DNA of 64,000 nucleotides from a bacterium (GTDB taxonomy: Bacteria; Zhuqueibacterota; QNDG01; JAGLOF01). A program made the position numbers and the translations under genes. The stretch is taken from NCBI GenBank assembly GCA_016934955.1, contig JAFGRY010000009.1, positions 149,496 through 213,495 of the forward strand, given 5' to 3'. Positions 18,038 to 26,259 of this stretch are shown piece after piece. Within the stretch, counting starts at the first letter, position 1; every line of letters starts with the position of its first letter. Under the pieces are notes generated by a model. It made no database searches. It saw nothing but the letters and a program-made list of their open reading frames with translations, and was not told the DNA's origin.

Positions 18038-18798
18038 CAGAGCCCTTTTACATGCACGAGATAGTTCTTGTTATAGTACTGTGCCGGGATCGATGTTTCC
18101 TCGATTTTTTCGTAGGTGAACACGGTATAATCCGAGGATTTGATCATATCCGTGATTGTCATCCGTTTGAGTATTTCCGTGTCACCAAAGGGCTCATAGG
18201 CGTCATAGGTAACGGTTTTTATCAGTTTGCCCGATGCCAGGTAGAAGGATCCCTTCACCGGGCGCAGGTCGCCTTTCCGCACCCAGAGCTCGACCGCGGC
18301 GTATGTCGATGACGGACGCCTGGCGGTCAGCCGCAGGTGCAGGCACGGCACTCCCTCCACACTGCCTTCCCCCTCCTGTTCCGCGGTGTAGTCGGAGGCC
18401 CAGCCGATGCGCGCGACGTCGCCGTTCGAGGCCTGTCCCATGAGCCGCTGTATGGGTGTGATCCGCAGCGGCCGGCTCGATCCGGGCAGGGAGACCCACA
18501 ATTTTTCTTCACGGTAGAGAATTTTCATATCCCGGTTTTTCCCTTCTTTCTGAAGAACGAGGCTTTTCTCCTCTCCTGATATATAGGCGTCGAAGAGAGC
18601 GCTCTCCCGGATTTGATCATTATGGTAGGTGGTGATCCTGGTGCGAATGAGAAATTCGGTATAGGGAACGCGGAAGCGGTCGATTTTTTCCAGAATGGTG
18701 CCGGTCTGACCGCTGAACGCGGGCAGCGCGCCACCTACGCGCAGGGCGGTGAAAAGGATGACCAGGATTTTTCCGACAGCGTGTTTGCAGCGTCTCAT
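18037..18798 (-). CDS. LolA-like outer-membrane lipoprotein-sorting protein
   Basis: A 253-aa periplasmic protein of the COG2834 'outer membrane lipoprotein-sorting' kind. The N-terminal hydrophobic stretch ('ILVILFTALRVGGALPAFS') is a signal peptide. After it comes the LolA-like half-barrel pattern: 'KNRDMKILYREEKLWVSLPGS', 'RITPIQRLMGQASNGDVARIG', 'VELWVRKGDLRPVKGSFY', 'MTITDMIKSSDYTVFTYEKI'. Such proteins often accompany FtsX-like permeases and may carry lipids or lipoproteins from the inner membrane. It starts 9 bases after the permease gene and ends overlapping the barrel gene. Function is by family and context. Confidence 0.8.
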   Translation of the reverse strand: MRRCKHAVGKILVILFTALRVGGALPAFSGQTGTILEKIDRFRVPYTEFLIRTRITTYHNDQIRESALFDAYISGEEKSLVLQKEGKNRDMKILYREEKLWVSLPGSSRPLRITPIQRLMGQASNGDVARIGWASDYTAEQEGEGSVEGVPCLHLRLTARRPSSTYAAVELWVRKGDLRPVKGSFYLASGKLIKTVTYDAYEPFGDTEILKRMTITDMIKSSDYTVFTYEKIEETSIPAQYYNKNYLVHVKGL

Positions 18799-18807
18799 TT
18801 TCTTCTC

Positions 18808-20040
18808 CTAAATATGGCCCAGGGCGTCAACGATTTTCATGCGCGTCACCCGCAGAGCGGGCAGCAGGCTGGAAAAGCCGGAAGCCACTACGGTGGCAGC
18901 GGCAACCCGGACAAACACGGCGAATTCATTCCTGATTGAGAGGGGATATCCGGAAGAGCTGCCGGGTGCGGGGGGGAGCATGATGTCGGCGCCGTTTACC
19001 AGGGCCGAGACGGCAAGCGCGAACAGTGTGGCGAGTACCGATCCGATCAGCCCGAGCAGGAGTCCTTCGCACCAGAACATCATGACCGTCTGGGCGCGGG
19101 ATGTGCCCACCGAGAGCAGCGTGCCGATTTCCCGCGTCCGCTCCACGAGGGCCATGACAATGGTGTTGACGGAGGCGAAAAACACGATGATCAGCAGAAT
19201 CAGCGAAATGAATCCGGTAATCTGCCGGAAGAACTGCACCACCTGGCGATAATAGGCCGCCTGTTCCTTCCAGGTCTTGACGGTGAGCCCGTATCCGTTC
19301 TCAGCCGCCCATGTTATAATTCGGTCCCGCAGAACCAGGGTGTGCTCCGTTTTGTCCAGGGTCACGATCAGTTTCCCGACCCGGTCGGTCATCAGCAGCC
19401 GCCGGGCAACAGGCAGCGGGATGTTTACCGCCCGTTTTTCATACTCCACCGTGCCGTCTCTGAATGTGTCGACCACTCTGAGATCGACGGCGTTGAGCGC
19501 GCCGTCCACGGTACTGGTCATCAATGTCACCCAGTCGCCGTATTGAACATTGAGTGACCGGGCCAGGGCCGCCCCGAGAGAGATGACCTCTTCGCCCCGG
19601 TGAACGATCAGCGAGTCGAAGCGGGCGCTGCCGTTATCGGCGAACATGGTGCGCAGCTGTCTTTCTTTTTCCGGCTCGATCGCATCACCGATGAAGGCCA
19701 CCGATTTGTCGCCGTTGGAGATAAGCCCCATGAGACTGATGCGGGACTGGACCAGCTGCACTTCCAGAAACTGCTGGAGCGAAGCGGCGATCTCCTCCGC
19801 ATCATCGATGCCGAATTCCAGGATCGTCTCTTCCTCTTTCTGGAAAAAACGGTCATTGAACAGCTGCAGATGGCCGGTCTCGGAGTGTATTGTCTGTTCC
19901 CGCAGACCCCAGTCGATAAAGGCCGTATGCCCCATGGTCAGCAGCAGACAGCCGATACCGAAGGTGATGACCATCAGGGCCGTCGCTGTTCTGCGTTTCT
20001 GGCGGAAAAGGTTTCTGAAACCCATCAGTAAAAATGTCAT
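18808..20040 (-). CDS. LolC/E/MacB-like ABC transporter permease (FtsX superfamily)
   Basis: A 410-aa permease with the standard four-helix layout: one N-terminal helix ('ATALMVITFGIGCLLLTMG'), a periplasmic domain of about 230 residues, and three C-terminal helices ('ISLILLIIVFFASVNTIVM', 'LGLIGSVLATLFALAVSAL', 'VRVAAATVVASGFSSLLPA'). 'RTREIGTLLSVGTSRAQT' is the FtsX-domain coupling loop seen in LolC/E and MacB. It overlaps the ATPase gene by four bases (ATGA). With the LolD-like ATPase it should form a mechanotransmission-type transporter moving lipids, lipoproteins or an envelope substrate rather than importing a solute. Confidence 0.88.
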   Translation of the reverse strand: MTFLLMGFRNLFRQKRRTATALMVITFGIGCLLLTMGHTAFIDWGLREQTIHSETGHLQLFNDRFFQKEEETILEFGIDDAEEIAASLQQFLEVQLVQSRISLMGLISNGDKSVAFIGDAIEPEKERQLRTMFADNGSARFDSLIVHRGEEVISLGAALARSLNVQYGDWVTLMTSTVDGALNAVDLRVVDTFRDGTVEYEKRAVNIPLPVARRLLMTDRVGKLIVTLDKTEHTLVLRDRIITWAAENGYGLTVKTWKEQAAYYRQVVQFFRQITGFISLILLIIVFFASVNTIVMALVERTREIGTLLSVGTSRAQTVMMFWCEGLLLGLIGSVLATLFALAVSALVNGADIMLPPAPGSSSGYPLSIRNEFAVFVRVAAATVVASGFSSLLPALRVTRMKIVDALGHI

Positions 20041-20729
20041 GCCGCCACCTCATACTGTTCGATCCGGCCGTCATGGAGACGGACGGTTGTTTTGGCTTTC
20101 GCGATGATCATGGGGTCGTGGGAACTGAAGACAAATGTTGTGCCCAGTTCCTCGTTCAGGAGGGTCATCAGGTCGAGGATCTCCCCACCGGTGGATGAAT
20201 CGAGATTTGCCGTGGGTTCGTCCGCGAGCACGATCCCGGGATCCTTCACGATTGCCCGGGCAATCGCAACCCGCTGCCGCTGGCCGCCGGACAGTTCCCG
20301 GGGTTTGTGCTTGCGGCGGTCACTCAGTCCCACCTGGCTGAGGGCCCGTTCGACCAGTTCCCGGCGGGCGCTCCCCGCTACTCCTTTCAGTATCAGGGGA
20401 TAGGCGACATTTTCATACACATTCATTACCGGAACGAGATTGAAGGTCTGGAAGATGTACCCGATGCTGTCCCGGCGAATGCGTGTCTGTTTATGCCGGT
20501 CGTCTCCAACGGACTCGCCGTTGAAAAAAATCGTGCCGCTGGTGGGGCTGTCGATCAGGCCGAGCAGGTTGAGGAGAGTGGTTTTCCCGCTGCCCGATGT
20601 CCCCGCGATCACCATGAAGTCGCGGTGTTCGATGGATATATCGATGCCGCTGAGTGCGGTAACCACCGTTTTTCCTAGGTGATACTGTTTGCCGACCTGC
20701 TGCATGCGGATAAGCGGAGTCGGTTTCAT
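20037..20729 (-). CDS. LolD-like ABC transporter ATP-binding protein
   Basis: A 230-aa ATPase, the size of LolD/MacB-type nucleotide-binding subunits. It has Walker A 'GTSGSGKTT' (about residues 43-51), Q-loop 'IFQTFNLVPVMNVYENV', signature 'LSGGQRQRVAIARAI', Walker B 'GIVLADEPTANLD' and H-loop 'FSSHDP'. It is flanked by four-base ATGA overlaps with the TPR gene before it and the permease after it. It powers the adjacent permease. Confidence 0.93.
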   Translation of the reverse strand: MKPTPLIRMQQVGKQYHLGKTVVTALSGIDISIEHRDFMVIAGTSGSGKTTLLNLLGLIDSPTSGTIFFNGESVGDDRHKQTRIRRDSIGYIFQTFNLVPVMNVYENVAYPLILKGVAGSARRELVERALSQVGLSDRRKHKPRELSGGQRQRVAIARAIVKDPGIVLADEPTANLDSSTGGEILDLMTLLNEELGTTFVFSSHDPMIIAKAKTTVRLHDGRIEQYEVAA

Positions 20730-21385
20730 GTGCCCGACTCCATGCCGCGCAGAGCGGCCCGTGCCTGTTCGGCAAGCGGTGAATCCGGGGCCATCTCCAC
20801 GACCTGGCGAAGGTAGCGGGCTGATTGATCCGTTCTCTTTTTCATGGTAAGCGTAATCCCGTAGTGATAGGCGAAATTGACATAATCCGTGCCGCTCAGA
20901 GAGTCCCTGCCGGAAGTGACCAGCTCTTCGATGCAGGCGAAATCAGAGAGCGCGGTGTCGAGTCTGCCGAACATTTCCGGCAGGTAGCAGTGGTTGATCC
21001 CGCGCACGAGCCGAATCTCGGCGTCATCCGGATAGAGCATAACAGCTTTGTCCATTTTCGCGAACGCGATCTGCATGAACTCCATCTGCTTCCAGCCGAC
21101 GGTCTCCTCCCGGGCGTTGATAGACATCAGGGAGCCGTAAAATACCATGGCGAGCCCGTTGCGGGGATCCAGTTCCAGTGCTTTCCCCAGATATTTCTCG
21201 GCCGTTACCAGTGACCTGCCGTCCCCCATGTTGGCCCGCTGGTGACAGTCGATGCCGGCCTGCAGCAGCAGGGATACGTTATCGGGGTCGGCTTTGATCT
21301 GTTTTTCCCAGTCCGTCTGCGCCTGCAGCAGCGGTGCCGCCGTCAGGGGAAGAAGGATGGCAAAGATAATAGCGATTCTGTTCAT
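20726..21385 (-). CDS. Secreted TPR-repeat protein, first gene of the ABC operon
   Basis: A 219-aa protein with signal peptide ('IIFAILLPLTAAPLLQAQ') followed by helical TPR-like repeats: 'DNVSLLLQAGIDCHQRANM', 'AEKYLGKALELDPRNGLAMVFYG', 'DKAVMLYPDDAEIRLVRGINHC', 'SARYLRQVVEMAPDSPLAEQARAAL'. It is probably a periplasmic scaffold or adaptor. It is the promoter-proximal gene of the minus-strand operon and overlaps the ATPase gene by four bases. No enzyme motif. Its exact family and partner are not recognisable. Confidence 0.75.
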   Translation of the reverse strand: MNRIAIIFAILLPLTAAPLLQAQTDWEKQIKADPDNVSLLLQAGIDCHQRANMGDGRSLVTAEKYLGKALELDPRNGLAMVFYGSLMSINAREETVGWKQMEFMQIAFAKMDKAVMLYPDDAEIRLVRGINHCYLPEMFGRLDTALSDFACIEELVTSGRDSLSGTDYVNFAYHYGITLTMKKRTDQSARYLRQVVEMAPDSPLAEQARAALRGMESGT

Positions 21386-21642
21386 TGGTGCTGCTCCTTT
21401 CGTTGCTCGTTAAGTGATGTGTTCGGGATCAATATATACCATCCGGCAGGGAGTTGCACCGGTTATGCGACGAACCGGGTGAAAACGGCGATGAAACGAG
21501 CGACAGGGCGATGAAACGCTTCCGGCCGCAACAACCGGCAGGCCGGCGAATGAAAGAATGCTTGCATTCAATGCTGATAATGATTAATTTTTCAGATATC
21601 ATTCTAAACATGAGCATCCGGTCTTCAGGCGGTACAACGCCA
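21386..21642. promoter_or_regulatory. Divergent intergenic region with a 12-bp direct repeat spaced by 20 bp
   Basis: This 257-bp stretch separates the minus-strand ABC/LytSR operon from the plus-strand PAS histidine kinase. The 12-mer GGCGATGAAACG occurs twice, at 21487-21498 and 21507-21518, 20 bp apart start to start (about two helical turns), which is typical of a tandem operator. I cannot name the regulator. LytTR regulators often bind paired direct repeats, so the operon's own LytTR protein is a candidate by inference. Confidence 0.35.
21562..21590 (+). promoter_or_regulatory. Possible sigma-70-type promoter for the PAS histidine kinase
   Basis: TTGCAT (21562-21567), a 17-bp spacer and TAATTT (21585-21590). 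The spacing is right but both boxes are imperfect. A transcript from here would begin after the long upstream in-frame ATGs, which supports a start at 21610 or 21643 for the kinase gene. Confidence 0.3.
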
Positions 21643-22800
21643 ATGAAACACGAAGAACAGAAACAGTATCCGGCATCAGAGGTAGAAAAGCTGCGAAAGC
21701 GGATCGCGGAGCTTGAAGTTTCCGAAGACGAGCGTATGAGATCCGAAGTCGCGCTCTGGGAGAAAGAGGAACGCTACCGTACGCTGCTGGAACGGATACC
21801 CATCGGCATCTACCGCACCACGCCCGCGGGGGAGATCGTCGATGTGAACCAGAGTTTCGTCAGCATGCTGGGGTACCTGGACCGCAACGAACTGCTGGAA
21901 GTGAATGTTGCCAATATTTTTGCCGATATCAGCGAACGGGAACCCTATCTGAAGGCACTGCGGAAGCAGGGCGTATTGCAGGGGTATGAGCTGCGCCTGA
22001 GACGGAAAGACGGCAGGGTGATCTGGGTCCGGGATTTCTGCCGTGCGGTACGAAACAGCCGGGGAGAGCTGCTCTACCATGAAGGCAGCATCGAGGATAT
22101 CACGCGGCGCAAAGAGACGGATGACGCTCTGGCCACGGCAGTAGCCGAAAAGGAGGCGCTGCTCAGAGATCTGCAGCATCGGGTGAAAAACAGTCTCGCC
22201 ATGATCAGCGGGCTCGTTCGTCTCGAGATCAGAAATGTGGAAGACAGCCGCAGCCGCGGGATACTGGAACATCTCTCCAACCGGATCAAATCCACGGCCA
22301 ATCTCTACGACATTCTCTACCATTCCGGGTCGACGCGGGAAGTCCGGCTCGATGAATACCTTCACAATGTCGTCAACGATCTCGCCGCTGCCTATATACC
22401 GGGACGTGACAACATCGGCATCAGCGAGCGGTATGATGCGGTCACCGTGGATGTGAAAAAGGGAGTGCCCTTCGGCCTGATCGTGAATGAGATCCTCACC
22501 AATATGATCAAACACGCCTTCCCGCAACACCAATCCGGTACGATCACTATCGATCTCGCGCTTGCGGATAAGAGTGTCACCCTCGTTCTCAGAGATAACG
22601 GCGTGGGTATGCCGAAAGCGGAGGAGGCGGCTACGACCGGAGGCATGGGAATGCGGCTGGTGCGGATGATGGTCGAACAGCTGCACGGATCACTGTCACT
22701 GGCAGGCGATACGGGAACGACGGTAACGGTTGTCGTTCCCTGCGAGGAGTGCGGCCTGTCCAACGGGCGACAGGAGCAGGAAGAGGATAGAGCACCATAA
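21643..22800 (+). CDS. PAS-domain histidine kinase of the HWE/HisKA_2 type
   Basis: A soluble sensor kinase. After a short coiled-coil ('EVEKLRKRIAELEVSEDE') comes a PAS domain (about residues 35-160; 'YRTLLERIPIGIYRTTPAGEI', 'ELRLRRKDGRVIWVRDFCRAV', 'EGSIEDITRRKE'). Next is the HisKA_2 phospho-acceptor 'EALLRDLQHRVKNSLAMISG' and a HATPase domain ('LIVNEILTNMIKHAF', 'LVLRDNGVGMP', 'GGMGMRLVRMM'). I prefer ATG 21643 (385 aa); ATG 21610 is possible, and the frame is open to 21454. No transmembrane helix is predicted by eye, and no partner regulator is adjacent. It is transcribed divergently from the LytSR/ABC operon. The signal it senses is unknown. Confidence 0.88.
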   Translation: MKHEEQKQYPASEVEKLRKRIAELEVSEDERMRSEVALWEKEERYRTLLERIPIGIYRTTPAGEIVDVNQSFVSMLGYLDRNELLEVNVANIFADISEREPYLKALRKQGVLQGYELRLRRKDGRVIWVRDFCRAVRNSRGELLYHEGSIEDITRRKETDDALATAVAEKEALLRDLQHRVKNSLAMISGLVRLEIRNVEDSRSRGILEHLSNRIKSTANLYDILYHSGSTREVRLDEYLHNVVNDLAAAYIPGRDNIGISERYDAVTVDVKKGVPFGLIVNEILTNMIKHAFPQHQSGTITIDLALADKSVTLVLRDNGVGMPKAEEAATTGGMGMRLVRMMVEQLHGSLSLAGDTGTTVTVVVPCEECGLSNGRQEQEEDRAP

Positions 22801-22824
22801 ACCAGAACAAACCGGGAGATGACA

Positions 22825-23544
22825 ATGAAGACGAGATGTTTACTCGTTACGGTTTTCGCCGCCCTGCTTGCAGGGTGCGCCACGGAGCAGAGCGGTGACA
22901 ACGTACTCTCAAGACAGGAGAAGAAGGAAGGGTGGGTGCTGCTCTTTGACGGCAGCACAACCAGGGGCTGGCACGGCTACAATAAAAAGGAGATGCTGCC
23001 CGGCTGGATCGTCGAAGACGGCGTCCTGGTGGGACTCGGCAAAGGCGGGGATATCGGCGGCGACATCGTTACCGATGATATGTATGACAATTTCGAACTG
23101 GCCCTGGAATGGAAAATCGCGGAAGGGGGGAACAGCGGTATTTTCTATCATGTGGTAGAGGGCGAGCAGTACAGCGCACCCTACCAGACCGGCCCCGAAT
23201 ATCAGCTTATCGATGATGTCGGCTTCCCCGGCGACCTCGAAGAGTGGCAGCAGGCGGGTGCCGATTATGCCATGCATCCGGCGAATGACGAGAAGGTGCT
23301 GAAGCCGGTGGGTGAATGGAACACGGCCCGCATCGTGTTCGATCACGGCCATGTGGAGCACTGGCTCAATGGCCGGAAAATCGTCGAGTTTGAAGCATGG
23401 ACGGATGACTGGAAAGCGAAAGTAGCGGCGGGCAAATGGAAAGACTATCCCGATTACGGGCTGGCGGAAAACGGCTCCATCGGGCTGCAGGATCACGGGA
23501 GTCATGTCTATTTCAAGAATATTAAAATCAAAAGGCTCGATTAG
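22825..23544 (+). CDS. DUF1080 (3-keto-disaccharide hydrolase family) lipoprotein
   Basis: A 239-aa lipoprotein with lipobox 'LLAGC' and the DUF1080/PF06439 fold: 'WVLLFDGSTTRGWHGYNKKE', 'GWIVEDGVLVGLGKGGDIGG', 'NFELALEWKIAEGGNSGIFYHV', 'TGPEYQLIDD', 'HVYFKNIKIKRL'. I choose ATG 22825 because GGGAG at 22814-22818 lies 6 bases before it; the ATG at 22819 would abut that site. Family knowledge: concanavalin-like proteins, some shown to hydrolyse 3-keto-glycosides. It is placed with two glycosidase genes on the same strand, so a role in envelope or periplasmic glycan breakdown is likely. Confidence 0.88.
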   Translation: MKTRCLLVTVFAALLAGCATEQSGDNVLSRQEKKEGWVLLFDGSTTRGWHGYNKKEMLPGWIVEDGVLVGLGKGGDIGGDIVTDDMYDNFELALEWKIAEGGNSGIFYHVVEGEQYSAPYQTGPEYQLIDDVGFPGDLEEWQQAGADYAMHPANDEKVLKPVGEWNTARIVFDHGHVEHWLNGRKIVEFEAWTDDWKAKVAAGKWKDYPDYGLAENGSIGLQDHGSHVYFKNIKIKRLD

Positions 23545-23556
23545 GGTTGGATTATA

Positions 23557-26250
23557 ATGGGCATTGGCGATCTGAACATTCCGGTGAACCATGGAAAGGC
23601 CGTTCTGGCGGCCTTTCTTTTTAGTGTCACCCTTTCCGCGGCTGCTTCCGATATCCGGATTATCTCCCGCCTTGACTACTATACGAACGAAGACGAGGCG
23701 GAACTGCTTGTCCTGAATCGTGGCGATACGGCCCGGTACGGGCTGAGAGTGGATGTGCGGCTTGGATCATCCCTGCACTCCCGCACCCTCTCTCTCGAGC
23801 CCGGAGCCGCCGGCAGCATCACCGTCCCGATTGCCGGGCTGGGAACGGGCAGTCACCTGATGTACTGCCGCTGCGCCGGGCAGGACAGTATCCCGGTGGA
23901 GGTGCGCGTGCTTCCCCCGCGCAGCAACGCGGTACAGATCGACCGGCTGAGCGGCGGACTGATTGTGAATGCGCTCCCCTTCGTCCCCTTCGGTTTTTAC
24001 ACGTATTCCCCGGTAGAGCCGGAACTGCCCGCTGAAGAGAGAACCAGCGGATTCACCATGATGTCGCCCTACCAGAACATCGAGCGGAACACGCGGGATC
24101 AGCGGCGGGCCTACATGGACCGCTGCGCCGAACTGGGCATGAAGGTGCATTACAATCTGCTCTCGGTGGCGGGCGGGGGCGGCATCGGGAGCGCCCGGGC
24201 GCCCGGAAGGACGGAGGCGCAAAAACGGCAGCTGCTGATCGAAGAGATCACCGCCTTCAAGGATCATCCGGCGCTTCTCGCCTGGTATATCGCCGATGAA
24301 CCGGTGGGACAGTATGTGCCTCCCGAAAGGCTGATCGATACATACCGGCTGATCAAACGGCTTGACCCTTATCATCCGGTCAGCATCGTGTTCATGACCC
24401 CGTCACAGGCCTTCCGTTACCGCGATGCCATGGACATCGTCATGGCCGATCCCTATCCCATTCCTCATGGGTCCGTTGAGGAGGCGGGGGAGGCCGCAGC
24501 CCGCCTGCGGCAGGCATTTTATCCCGGCAAACCGGTGTGGATCGTTCCCCAGGCCTTCGGGGGCGGGGAACACTGGATCCGGGAGCCGACTCCCCGGGAG
24601 ATACGGGTCATGACCATGCTTTCGCTCATCGAAGGAGCCACCGGGATTCAGTATTTTATTCGCCACGGACGCAACGGATTTCCCAAGTCGACCGCGGTCT
24701 GGCACGAGTGCGGCGATCTGGCCCTGGAAACCGCCTGGATGACCCCCTTCCTGGTGGACTTCAGCCTGCGGCCGGCGCTGCGGACGTCCTCTGAAACAAT
24801 CCATGCCGCGGCCTGGCGGCGGGGAAATCGGACCCTGGTCCTGGCGGCTAACAGCGAAAACCGGCCGGAACAGCTGCGGATCGCTCTGGAGGACACGCTT
24901 GTCAACACCAGCGCTCTGGTGCTGTTCGAGAATCGGCGGGTGCGGGTGGCCGGCGGTGTTATCGATGACATGATCGACGCCCTGGGAACCCGGGCCTATG
25001 TATTGAGCGGCGACACGGCGCAGGCGGCCGCTGATGTGGAAAATCTGCTGCTCAACGGCGATTTTGAGAACAATCCCGTGGCGGGAGTACCCGCGGGCTG
25101 CTACGTACGGGCCGGCCGTGACCGCGGGGCGACCTATTTCACCGACACCAGACACCCCGGCAGCGGCGACTGCAGTCTTTCGCTGGTGACGCCGGAGCCC
25201 GAAGGCGGCGTGAGCGTTGATCTTTTCCCGGCCCGGCTGGAACCGGGGCAGGGATACCGGCTGTCCCTGATCGCCCGCGGCTACGATCATGCCGGGGGCG
25301 TCAGGCTCCCCGGGCCCTCCGGTTTTCTGAAACGGCTCTTTTCCGGTACATCCAGCGACGCGGGCCCGGCCCGGCTGCAGGTGCGCCTGGGGGTGCTTGC
25401 CGACACGACACTGACCCTCAGCCGTGATTGGAGGGAGTACGTGCTCCGCATTCCCGCGATTCCCGGCCGGGAGAGCATACGCACCGGTCCCTCACTTTCC
25501 CTGCGGAATCGGGGAACCGCCTGGGTTGACCGCCTGAGACTGATCGCCGATCCGCTGATCACCACGGAGATCAGGGGCGAGGAGCACGCCCTGCGTGTCA
25601 CGCTCTCATCCGCTGACACGGGAGAGATCTGTTACACCCTCAACGGCATGCCTCCCGACCGCACCTCGACGCTCTATGAAGGGCCGTTTATCGTCCGGAG
25701 CACACCCGTGATCCAGGCGGCGGTGTTCGATAACGGCAAGCAGAGGGGCAGTTCCCGGAAACGGGTGCTGATGCACCAGGGCTTCGGCTGCGGCGTGACG
25801 TACCGGACAGGGTATTCGGACGCCTATCCCGGCAATGGTGAGCTGACACTGACCGACGGAGAGACCGCCGGTACCGATTTCAGGGATCGCCGCTGGCAGG
25901 CGTTTCTCCGGAATGACTGCGATATCATTGTGGACCTGGGCAGAACAAGAACCGTGGGCCGGGTCCGGATACGGTTTCTCCAGGATATCCGTTCCTGGAT
26001 CTTCCTGCCGGAACGGGTGATCGTTTCCGTCTCCGCTGACGGCTCGGTATACACACCGCCCCTTGAAGAGGAAACGGATATTCCGGCGGAAGAGACCGGC
26101 CCCCTGATTCGTACATACAGCATCGATATTCCAGGGCGGGAAGTCCGCTATATCCGGATCAGGGGCGTCAGCCGCGGCGTTTGTCCGGCATGGCATCCCG
26201 GCGCCGGGGGCGATGCCTGGCTGTTCACCGACGAAATAATCATTGATTAG
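23557..26250 (+). CDS. Large secreted glycosidase-like protein (TIM barrel + beta domains)
   Basis: An 897-aa protein with an N-terminal hydrophobic signal ('AVLAAFLFSVTLSAAAS'). Residues about 30-130 form a beta domain. Residues about 140-420 look like a clan-A TIM barrel: 'FVPFGFYTYSPVEPELP', 'ALLAWYIADEPVGQY' (DEP, a candidate acid/base Glu), 'DIVMADPYPIPHGS', 'PVWIVPQAFGGGEHW', 'GATGIQYFIRHGRN'. The C-terminal part has a chitobiase-like unit ('EICYTLNGMPPDRTSTLYEGPF') and a discoidin/F5-8-type region ('CDIIVDLGRTRTVGRVRIRFL'). I do not recognise a CAZy number. It lies 12 bases after the DUF1080 gene and 9 before GH38, so the three probably form an operon. Confidence 0.75.
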   Translation: MGIGDLNIPVNHGKAVLAAFLFSVTLSAAASDIRIISRLDYYTNEDEAELLVLNRGDTARYGLRVDVRLGSSLHSRTLSLEPGAAGSITVPIAGLGTGSHLMYCRCAGQDSIPVEVRVLPPRSNAVQIDRLSGGLIVNALPFVPFGFYTYSPVEPELPAEERTSGFTMMSPYQNIERNTRDQRRAYMDRCAELGMKVHYNLLSVAGGGGIGSARAPGRTEAQKRQLLIEEITAFKDHPALLAWYIADEPVGQYVPPERLIDTYRLIKRLDPYHPVSIVFMTPSQAFRYRDAMDIVMADPYPIPHGSVEEAGEAAARLRQAFYPGKPVWIVPQAFGGGEHWIREPTPREIRVMTMLSLIEGATGIQYFIRHGRNGFPKSTAVWHECGDLALETAWMTPFLVDFSLRPALRTSSETIHAAAWRRGNRTLVLAANSENRPEQLRIALEDTLVNTSALVLFENRRVRVAGGVIDDMIDALGTRAYVLSGDTAQAAADVENLLLNGDFENNPVAGVPAGCYVRAGRDRGATYFTDTRHPGSGDCSLSLVTPEPEGGVSVDLFPARLEPGQGYRLSLIARGYDHAGGVRLPGPSGFLKRLFSGTSSDAGPARLQVRLGVLADTTLTLSRDWREYVLRIPAIPGRESIRTGPSLSLRNRGTAWVDRLRLIADPLITTEIRGEEHALRVTLSSADTGEICYTLNGMPPDRTSTLYEGPFIVRSTPVIQAAVFDNGKQRGSSRKRVLMHQGFGCGVTYRTGYSDAYPGNGELTLTDGETAGTDFRDRRWQAFLRNDCDIIVDLGRTRTVGRVRIRFLQDIRSWIFLPERVIVSVSADGSVYTPPLEEETDIPAEETGPLIRTYSIDIPGREVRYIRIRGVSRGVCPAWHPGAGGDAWLFTDEIIID

Positions 26251-26259
26251 GATACCAAG

